64,000 bases of DNA, taken from the NCBI GenBank assembly GCA_017979445.1, contig CM030718.1:27337021-27401020 (forward strand). The letters run 5' to 3'. Source of the stretch: Akebia trifoliata. Taxonomy: Eukaryota > Streptophyta > Magnoliopsida > Ranunculales > Lardizabalaceae. Both the position numbers and the translations under genes were made by a program. The notes beneath the pieces are model-generated. The model was not told the DNA's origin. It did no database searches and worked only from the letters and a program-made list of their open reading frames with translations. Positions within the stretch are counted from its first letter, which is position 1, and every line of letters starts with the position of its first letter. Shown here in pieces: positions 56,086-64,000 of this stretch.

Positions 56086-56094
56086 TAATATTAT

Positions 56095-58649
56095 CAAGAT
56101 TCTTTTTGTAATATTTGAGATATCTCTTAGATATGCCACGTGTAATCTAAATAAGAGGGTTCTACAGAAATTTTGAAGTGGTTAGCCGCTTCAAAGTTTT
56201 TCCCGTTTGCATAGGACTGGTCATTGGTGGGACTGATAAAGAATGAATGAGACGATATTTTGAAATTTTCAATATCTCATAATTTTCTACTTCTTTCTGA
56301 TGCAGCCATGCCACAGCAAAAAGGTCTCTCATAGGTTAACAAGGTGCCACCTGTACCCATATGAAAGATGGGCCCACATGCTGTGGACCTGACATCCCAT
56401 GTTTAGGTGGCGGCTCTTCGGCTTGCGAGATAAACCAGATTTTTTTATTTATTAAATACCATTTATTTATAATAATAAATTTCCTTCATTTTCTTGTGAA
56501 GATGTACTGAAAAATTCGAAATTTTCATAGAATTAAAGTTAATTAATTAGTAAAATCAATATGGACAGAAAAGCAGATACGCCTTGTAAATAGAGTAGTT
56601 GTAAGCTGTTTGCAAATTATGGCCGCCATTTTAGGTAATTTGCTTATATTTTTTTGGATAATTTTGCTACATCCTTAATTTTAGCATATATTAGAGATAC
56701 ACCCTTTGACTTGACCTTGGTCAACACCGTCGTAAAATTCATTATCTACAAACTTTACTCAATTCATAAAAATAAAAAAATCAAATGCCCCAAATCATGT
56801 TTCTTCAAAAATCGATCAAATACAATTACAAAATCAGATGTTTTGGTAAAGTCAACAGACAAAATTTTGATATTTATTTATTTTTACTTAAAATAAATAT
56901 TTAATTTTATTTGATTATTTATAATATTTTTTTAAAAAAATTGTTTAAAATTCAAAGAAGAAGAAAAAAAAAAAAAGTAAATTACAAACGCAGTTTTATA
57001 CATGATGTAGAGTGAAGAATAATATTCCAATTAATTCGTTGATTCTCAAAAGAATATCGAACAATTGGACATAAAAAACTTGTTAATTCACACAAAATAC
57101 CAACCAAATGAAAATAAAGAGAAAATTCAATAAGAACATAAATTTTATTAATCAAAAAAATTTCGCATGTATTCAATTTAAAAATAGTAAAAATAACTTA
57201 AGCATGGAAATAACTATTTAATCCTAAAAGTAAGAGAGAGTGAACGGTGGGTGATTCTGACTTCAATAACTAGAGTTATTAACAAAATAATTTTTTTTCA
57301 AAATGGAAAAATAAAGTAAACGAAGGAATCATGCCTAAAAATGGAAGTTTATAGATTGCTATAGATCTTGAAGATCTCAACGTTTCCATTCAGTGCAACA
57401 AGCCCAAGTGAGTCTACATGCCCAAACTAGTAATAAAATTATAATCATTCGAGGAGGTCCCTTCTTGAATGAAAACTTCCAAAACCTCCAAGATTCATAG
57501 AAAGCTATGGACTTTCCATTTTTAAGATCGATTCCTTCGTTTACCCTATTTTTTTAGATGATTTTGTCTTTTAAGAAACGTTTTTTTTTTTGTTAATAAC
57601 TTTAGTTATAGAATTCAACATCAGACACAGTCAATTCTCTTTTTACTTTTAGGGCTAAATAGTATATATTTTCATGCTTAATTCATTTTTACTATTTTAG
57701 TAATTTTATATTTTTGGATCATTTGTGTATTTTTCTAATAATATATTTTTAGTATATATTTATATCTTATTTGTGTGTGTGTGTGTGTTTTTTTTTCTAA
57801 TAATAAGACTCGTTTTTAAATACAATTGGACCATATGCTTGAACATCTTGAACTTGAGGACAAGTTATTTTCACTCTAATAAGCCTAAGCGAACCCACAA
57901 ACCCCCAGATGGGCAATGATGTCAAAATTATATGAGAAAATCAATCTTGAAAGGAAGTGTTAAGATCTTCAAGGTTCATAACAAGTTATGAATGATTTGT
58001 TTTTAGGTCTAATTTCTTCGTTTACTCTATTTTTTAGACATTTTTACCATTTTAATAATGTTTTGTTTTATTAATAACTTTAATTATAGAAGTCAGAATC
58101 ATGTATCATTGGACTTTTTTGATAAGTTTTCAAAATCATCTTAAGCTAGATAATTTTGGCTTTTACTTTCTATTTGGGCATTTAAGATAAAAGAATTAAA
58201 AAAAAAAAAAAAAATAGTTACAAGATTTAGATTTCAAATCTCGATGAATTATTTGAAATATAAAAATAATCTACTAAGAAAGTGGTTGATGTAAAGAGGG
58301 GTGTAAATGTCATTGTACCTGTACAAGAACAATTCAATCATTTAAATACTAGTTAACTAAACACAAAATACTTTCCGTTAGTTTTAACGGTTCATCTTGG
58401 GCAAGGGAATAATTAATTTGACTTTCTTCAACTTGATACGTACACGGGTGGAGAATTTTTTAAGTCAACGTTATCCTATTTCAATCAGTATCTCACTATA
58501 CGATAAATAAGAGGTAAAATGGCGTCATCTCGTGTGAATTTATAAGACTTTTTCTGATGATCGAGGGAGAGTGTGTGATAATATACTATCGAGTTGACTA
58601 AAACACAATACGCCAACCTAACAAAAACACGTGTCATATATTTTTTTTA
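56095..58649. other. Intergenic, no gene recognised
   Basis: Very AT-rich. 57270-57600 and 57950-58090 share pieces ('cgtttaccctattttttaga', 'ttaataactttaattatagaa', 'ttcaaggttcat' type) in direct and inverted form, so an old foldback or repeat is probably present. Otherwise nothing recognisable. Confidence 0.4.
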
Positions 58650-58828
58650 CACTAATGCTGGTTTGACACATGATTTACTGCAATTCTCACAATTCTGACA
58701 TGGAGTTGCGCACATAACCATAGAAGTGTCTCCTCGTGATACGATTAAAAATAATCTACGGTTATGTGTGCATCCCATATTAGAATTGTGAGAATCCCAG
58801 TAAATCCTGTGTCACCCTAGCATGACTC
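58650..58828. mobile_element. Foldback MULE-type MITE (diverged)
   Basis: CACTAATGCTGGTTTGACACA ... GTGTCACCCTAGCATGACTC; arms 'catgatttactgcaattctcacaattctgacatgg' type face their complement. Centre 'aaccatagaagtgtctcctcgtgat'. Flanks TTTTTTTTA / TCTTTTTAA agree at 7 of 9. Confidence 0.75.
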
Positions 58829-59091
58829 TCTTTTTAAGCTGCTAACTTGATGTTTTGGACCACTTTTTTGGTGGACCTTCATAGACTCACTCCTTGATAG
58901 GTGATTTTCTAGCCATTGGATTGAAGTATTTTCGATTTGCTATAATCAAATTAATAGATAAAAATATGAAAAGTATAGTATCGATCAGAAACGATATGAA
59001 ATATTGACCACAAAATGTTGAATGTTTTTTCAAATGTATCGGATTGTATTAGAATATTTTTTTCCTTGACCAAAATATTTTTCCCAAAGAG

Positions 59092-59240
59092 TCTGTGATT
59101 TTCGAACTCCCCCCCCCCCCCCCCCCCAAAATCTCCGGACGTGGTTATGCATAGAACCATAGATTTTCTCGAGATACACAACAACACATTCCCATAAATA
59201 TGTACATTTGTGTATCCCAAAGAAAAATCTATGGTTCAAA
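59092..59240. mobile_element. Partial foldback MITE with poly-C run
   Basis: Left arm GAGTCTGTGATTTTCGAACTC runs into 19 C in a row (about 59109-59127), then the usual centre 'aaccatagattttctcgagatacacaac...aaatctatggtt'. The right arm is missing. Confidence 0.65.
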
Positions 59241-59662
59241 TGACATTTTATCATTTTTTTTCCTTTTTAAATGACATTTTAAGCTTTGCACAACTTCAAA
59301 TGCTAGATTTTTTTTTTTGTGTGAATGGTGGATTGTTGAAATAATGAACCAATAATTATGAAGTTGGTGAATCTAAATAATGTGCCACATGGAATTAATT
59401 TTATGGAAAAAAATAATTCTGAAATGTTTATTTAATTTTAAAAAAAAATGCCTCATTAACTTTTGTCTTAAAAACACCAACTAAAGGTCTTAAATAAGTT
59501 TAAATATGGAGTAAATGAGAGACTGAAAATTTAGTAAATCTATTAAGTAAGAAACTACTTTTAGTAACATTAGTAAAAGAACTTTAATTTAGGTTTTTAT
59601 GTGAGCTGACAAAGGCCATGTTCCCATGGAGTAGTCTAGCAACCAAAAAATAAAAGAAGAAA

Positions 59663-59871
59663 GAGTCACGATTTTCTTACTCCCCCTCTACTCTTTTGAC
59701 GTAACATGTGACAGAATCATAGATTTTTTTCTCGGGATGCACAATTACACATTTCCGTAAATATGTGTAATTGTGTATCTCGAAAAGAAAATCTACGATT
59801 TTATCACATACCACGTCGAGAGACTAGAAAAGGGGAGTATTTCAAAGAGGTAGTTTGAAAATCATTATTTC
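59663..59871. mobile_element. Foldback MULE-type MITE
   Basis: GAGTCACGATTTTCTTACTCC ... GGTAGTTTGAAAATCATTATTTC; centre 'tctcgggatgcacaattacac...gtgtaattgtgtatctcg'. Flanks AAGAAGAAA / ATAAAGAAA agree at 7 of 9. Confidence 0.75.
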
Positions 59872-60113
59872 ATAAAGAAAAGGTATATCAGTGGACCATT
59901 TCATTATTCTTATTTATTTATTATATTGTTTAGCTGTGAATCATGGTGCCATGTTGTGAAAACTATTCAGCTATTTATGATTTAGGTGGGTGTCTTTGTA
60001 AATCCAACAACTCCAACTTATGAGTTATGAAAAGAAGAAAGTGAAAATTACATAAATAAATAATAAATGAGATTGTCGTAAAATTAAATATATATTTAAA
60101 AAATAATAATAAT

Positions 60114-60260
60114 TGGAGTGTCTAGACTTACGTTTGAATAGGGGGAACAGAAGGGCCAAAGCCGGAACCAAGACATATGGGACCCTTCCCCAGGCATGTA
60201 CAACGCCTACACATCACACACACCAGGTAAGTGAGGGAACACCCTCTCAGGTGACCCCGA
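60114..60260 (-). mobile_element. SINE-like element, family B
   Basis: Minus-strand copy: 'tcacctgagagggtgttccctc', 'tggtgtgtgtgatgtgtaggcg', 'ttgtacatgcctggggaag', 'ggtcccatatgtcttggttcc'. Closest to the 7564 copy; boundaries approximate. Confidence 0.55.
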
Positions 60261-60861
60261 GGAAATATTGCACATATTCATTGTTTATTGGATTTGTAAA
60301 ATTAAATAGTTATGAAATTAGATATATTAAAATTTGTTGGTTGAATAATTTTTTAAAAATTGAGAGTTTTTTTTTTTTTTTTCCAACAATTTACAAAATT
60401 TACCACCTGTAAAATATGGTAAATTTTTCTAAAACCTTGTCACGTCATGAGTCATGACCAAGAAAAGCATGGTGAACAATTTTTTTTTTCTTCAACATCC
60501 CTTCATAAGCTATTTTGGCCCAACATCAAATTCAAGTTCATGGCTCACATTTCAATTCAGGCAATTGAGATCATTTGATTTATGATGTTATACAATTGAT
60601 TGGATGATTGGAACGATACATATACCTAATTTATTGTTTGTGGTACACGGGATAATTATGTACTCTTAATAACATTAAAAATAAAAATAAAAATAAATTC
60701 AACACTCCTTCATTTCTATACATCAAGCCTCTTAAGAAAGTCCCATAGCAAAATTTCTTCGTGTATAATTTTTTTATTATTTTTTCTTAGGTAATTTCTT
60801 TCTTAAATTTCATACATATAAACATCACTAACAATTCTCGAAATAAAAAAAAGACAAAAAG

Positions 60862-60945
60862 AGCTAGCTTGCCAAGTTGGTTAAAGCCTAGAGTATCAAT
60901 ATCACAACTAGAGTTTAATACCCACCTTCGAATTGACTTCGTTGG
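60862..60945 (+). mobile_element. SINE-like head, family C
   Basis: 'gagctagcttgccaagttggttaaagcc' (A box) and 'gagtttaatacccacc' (decayed B box) parallel the minus-strand copy at 1088-1172. Confidence 0.5.
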
Positions 60946-60947
60946 AT

Positions 60948-61085
60948 ACTGCACTCAACACTTTGCTGACGTGACAGTGGGTAGAGAATTATAGATTTTT
61001 TTCCCCCTTATTTCTCAAGGAAAACAATCTATGGGTTTTTGTCCATTGTCACGTTAGCATAGTGTTGAGTCTAGTGTCCAACGAA
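60948..61085. mobile_element. Foldback with GTTGGATACTGC ends
   Basis: 'gttggatactgcactcaacactttgctgacgtgac' faces 'gtcacgttagcatagtgttgagtctagtgtccaac'; centre 'attatagatttttttcc'. Another trace of the arm ('gcgcagtgtccaacgaag') is at about 36440-36465. Confidence 0.65.
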
Positions 61086-61147
61086 ATTAATTTAGAACAA
61101 CTCAAAAGAAAATCTTCGAAGAAGATGTGCAACATCATGTATATTCT

Positions 61148-61287
61148 GAGTCGTGATTATTCGACGCTCTTTTTTTCAGACGCTCGTTCCCATCACAGAA
61201 CCATAGATCCTTTGCTACGGGATACACAAGAAAAATATTTATGATTCTGTAACTACCAGGTCATGGAGCATCGGATTATCATTAGTT
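61148..61287. mobile_element. Foldback MULE-type MITE
   Basis: GAGTCGTGATTATTCGACGC ... GAGCATCGGATTATCATTAGTT; centre 'aaccatagatcctttgctacgggatacacaag'. Flanking duplication not convincing. Confidence 0.65.
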
Positions 61288-61299
61288 GCATTTTTCGGA

Positions 61300-63040
61300 A
61301 ATTTAAGTTTTGGGTTTAGGATTTAGGATTAGGGTTTTTGAAGTAGTAAAATTATAAATTTAAAAAAAAAAAAAAAAATTTAAAAGAGTTTCTAATTTAT
61401 CTTTATATGAGAAATTGGTTAGAAATATCAAATACAGTTGACTTGAAGATCTCTAATTCTCCATTACTTTTCACTCAATTTAATGGACATCTAGATTACA
61501 ACTGTCATTACTAAATAAATGTAAGGACATTATAGTCATTTCACCATTAGCATTTGTTTGACTCGCTTCACGAGAAAGAGTGCCATTAACTTCTCTCTTA
61601 ATTTTCGGCTTGAGAAGAGGGGATGTTTAATACACTCATCATCACGTCTACGATTAAATGGTCCTTGAGTTTGATGCGCATCATCCGCATCAAAACTCGA
61701 TACAAAGTCACTAAAATTGAACACGAGTGAATATTTGACCAATCAGTGATGGACCCAAACAGAAAATGATGTTTGATTTGACCGTTTGATTTGATTATCT
61801 AAAAAAATAAATGAGAAAATCTTACATCAAAATCTTACTTTTTGATTAATAAATGGGTACTGTAAATTAAATGTGTAATGTTAAGGGGTTGGCAATTAAA
61901 TTTGGAAGTCAATGATGGAGCTGGAAAGAATTAAATGGTTTTTAATTTTCAATCACCAATCACGATGTATGAAACAAGATCTAATTTAATATTATCCAGT
62001 GGTCCACGTTCCGTTGACCTTGGTTATATAAACCCTTACCTTCATTATGATGATGATGATCTCATCAAATACAAAAAAAAATCTAATTAGTTGGACTATT
62101 TGATGGTTTCTCATTAATGATGATTAATGTAATTTATCCTTGATTGGATCAAAGTTTTAAAGCTCATCAAGTCAACTTAAAACTTGGCTGAGTCAAATTG
62201 AACTTGATCGGATTGGATTTCGAGGTGATTCGGGCTCTAAACTTGATGGAACGAGCTCTCTGAGTCAACTTGATCAAATCATCGAAACGACTTGTAAACT
62301 CGATTAAGTTATTAAAAGATATGTAATAACTTCGTGGAGAGCTAATAATAATAATTTTTATTTATTTTAACACAAAAAATAATTTTAAATTATTGATAAT
62401 TTTTATATATTTTTATTTGAGTTGATTCACGAGTAGGGTATACCACGATAAGAAAAAAAAAAAAAAGAGAGGCTCAAATGACACTTGAGGCATAAAATCA
62501 AATGTATGGTTGAGATGTGAGAAAAAAAACACACTTTTTCTAGACATTAAGACTGATTTCTCGGGATTCATTTTTGTGATGAATGTCCATGGTATACCCA
62601 AAAATAGTTTTCCACCTCAGTTGTACCTTTGAGGCTCTACCTAAAATACCGTTTAAGGCATAGTCACAAAGTCGGAGTATGGCTTTAAATTTGCAAGGGA
62701 AAACTTTAGAAGAAAAAATTTGAAAACGGGAAAAAACAATAAAAATAAAAGATAAAAAAATATATGAAATATATATATAATGAAAATTCATAAAATCAAA
62801 TTATTATCATCAAATCTCAATTTTTTATATTTATGAGTCACCAAATTCTATTATGTATCAAATCCCACATTGAAAAAACAAGAAAATATTTAATTTTTTC
62901 TCTTGTGAGAAAAACGTGAAAAAAAAGAAAAATTTAGGAACAAAACGATGTTTTTTTCTTGTTTTTTAATCGTTAGAGATGCAAGACACATTTGTTTTAA
63001 ATCATCGTTTTTTGTTACTATGGTTTGAGGTTAATAGTTC
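61300..63040. other. Intergenic, no gene recognised
   Basis: AT-rich. 62150-62310 carries the 'actcgatcaagtcaactt' repeat also seen near 18740-18845. Short frames only. Confidence 0.4.
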
Positions 63041-63081
63041 CACATGTGTGGATGCGTGGATGTGCGAGAATTGTATTTCAT

Positions 63082-63790
63082 GTATTTCTAGTTCCGAATC
63101 CAGATCCTATACGCCTAGGGTAGAGAATCGAAACCCTCCTCCCACACCTCAATACATGTCACCTAAGCCACAATTCAAGAAAAGAGTCCATATTGTATGT
63201 ACTTGGAGTGGAGGATCGAAATGCTCCTCTCACACTAATTCAAGGAGATTTAAAAAATGAGATATTATAGGCATTACTTCCTTGGATTGTAGCTTATGTG
63301 GCATGTATTGAGGTGTGGGAGGAGGATTTCAATCTTCCACCCCAAGTGGAGAAGAACCCAAAGAAAATTATGAAAAAAGAGATATTTTAATTTCTAAGAT
63401 TACGGCTTTCATGGCATATATTGAGGTGTGGGAGGAGGGTTTCAATCCTCCGCCCTAAGTGTATAGGGTCCAGACTTAGTCCAGATTTTGTACATCTAAG
63501 TGGAGGATTGAAACCCTCCTTCTACACCTTATTACATGTCACGTAAGTCACAAACCAAGTGAATTATGAAAATGAGATATTTTAGGTTTTAATTTATAAA
63601 CTGGCATATATTGAAGTGTGGGAGGAGGGTTTCAATCCTCCACCCTAAGTGCATAAGATCCGGACTCATGAAATTTTGAAAGGAGATATATTTTAGGGTT
63701 TAACGTATAAGATTGTGGCTTATATGGCATGTATTGAGGTGTGGGGGGAGAGTTTCATTCCTCCACCTTGGGTGTATAGGATTCAGATTC
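63082..63790. repeat. Cluster of six alternating inverted/direct repeats
   Basis: A unit of about 60-65 bp ('ggcatgtattgaggtgtggg', 'gaggagggtttcaatcctcc', 'accctaagtgtatagg(a/g)tcc(a/g)gact') occurs forward at about 63298, 63412, 63602 and 63725, and reversed at about 63085-63170 and 63478-63552. Copies are 80-90 percent alike by eye. No coding capacity; possibly stacked foldback elements. Confidence 0.75.
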
Positions 63791-64000
63791 TTCTAGCTCT
63801 ACCTACCAAGAATTTAAATTTGAAATCAAATCCGTAACGACATGATTTACTTGTGGAGCGCCCATTAAGCCACTATCACATCATCAAAACTCGTGTTTGG
63901 AAATGACAAATTTTTTAACTATAAACTTGATGCAATCCTCTATCCAGGCTTGGTGCCAGTAATGTAGCGTAAAGAAAACATTTAGAGAGGCAGTGGTGAC

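Overview
This is plant nuclear DNA, most likely from a eudicot. It is AT-rich, its genes carry GT-AG introns and are separated by long gaps, and the proteins are angiosperm-type (chloroplast Calvin-cycle enzyme, OCTOPUS family, expanded plant mTERF family). I cannot name the species. There are seven apparently intact protein-coding genes and one clear pseudogene in 64 kb. Everything else I can interpret is transposable-element debris and simple repeats.

Layout: an intronless OCTOPUS-like gene (1496-3535, minus); about 12 kb of repeats; an eight-exon chloroplast sedoheptulose-1,7-bisphosphatase gene (16275-18410, minus); LINE and SINE debris; an intronless CAF1-type deadenylase gene (22970-23800, minus); a 232-bp tandem array (24.85-25.55 kb) and a diverged tandem segmental duplication (about 27.0-30.15 kb); a head-to-head pair of mTERF copies, the left one broken (31552-32604, minus) and the right one intact (33377-34531, plus); a four-exon UEV1/MMS2 ubiquitin-E2-variant gene (37428-40928, minus); an RRM / zinc-knuckle / RS-domain gene with a 5' leader intron (CDS 46242-48104, plus); and a two-exon WW / GIR-type gene resembling CURLY FLAG LEAF1 (53649-54338, minus). 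The genes act in unrelated processes (phloem patterning, Calvin cycle, mRNA decay, organelle expression, DNA damage/K63 ubiquitin, splicing, epidermis), as expected for plant chromosomal neighbours.

The most striking feature is the repeat fraction. About twenty short (about 140-220 bp) foldback elements share termini resembling GAGTCGTG at one end and CATTATTC at the other. Ten are flanked by perfect or 8/9 target-site duplications of 9 bp, nearly all A/T-rich, which points to non-autonomous Mutator-like elements. Their arms fall into different sequence classes, yet many share one central hairpin built around 'aaccatagat...ctcgggatacacaa'. I also recognise two TRIM retrotransposons (one nested in an RTE-type LINE remnant), two L1-type LINE remnants, three tRNA-derived SINE-like families, a CATGG-ended family with 8-bp target duplications (one copy disrupts the mTERF pseudogene), and larger hAT-like elements. 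No rRNA, tRNA gene or CRISPR array was seen.
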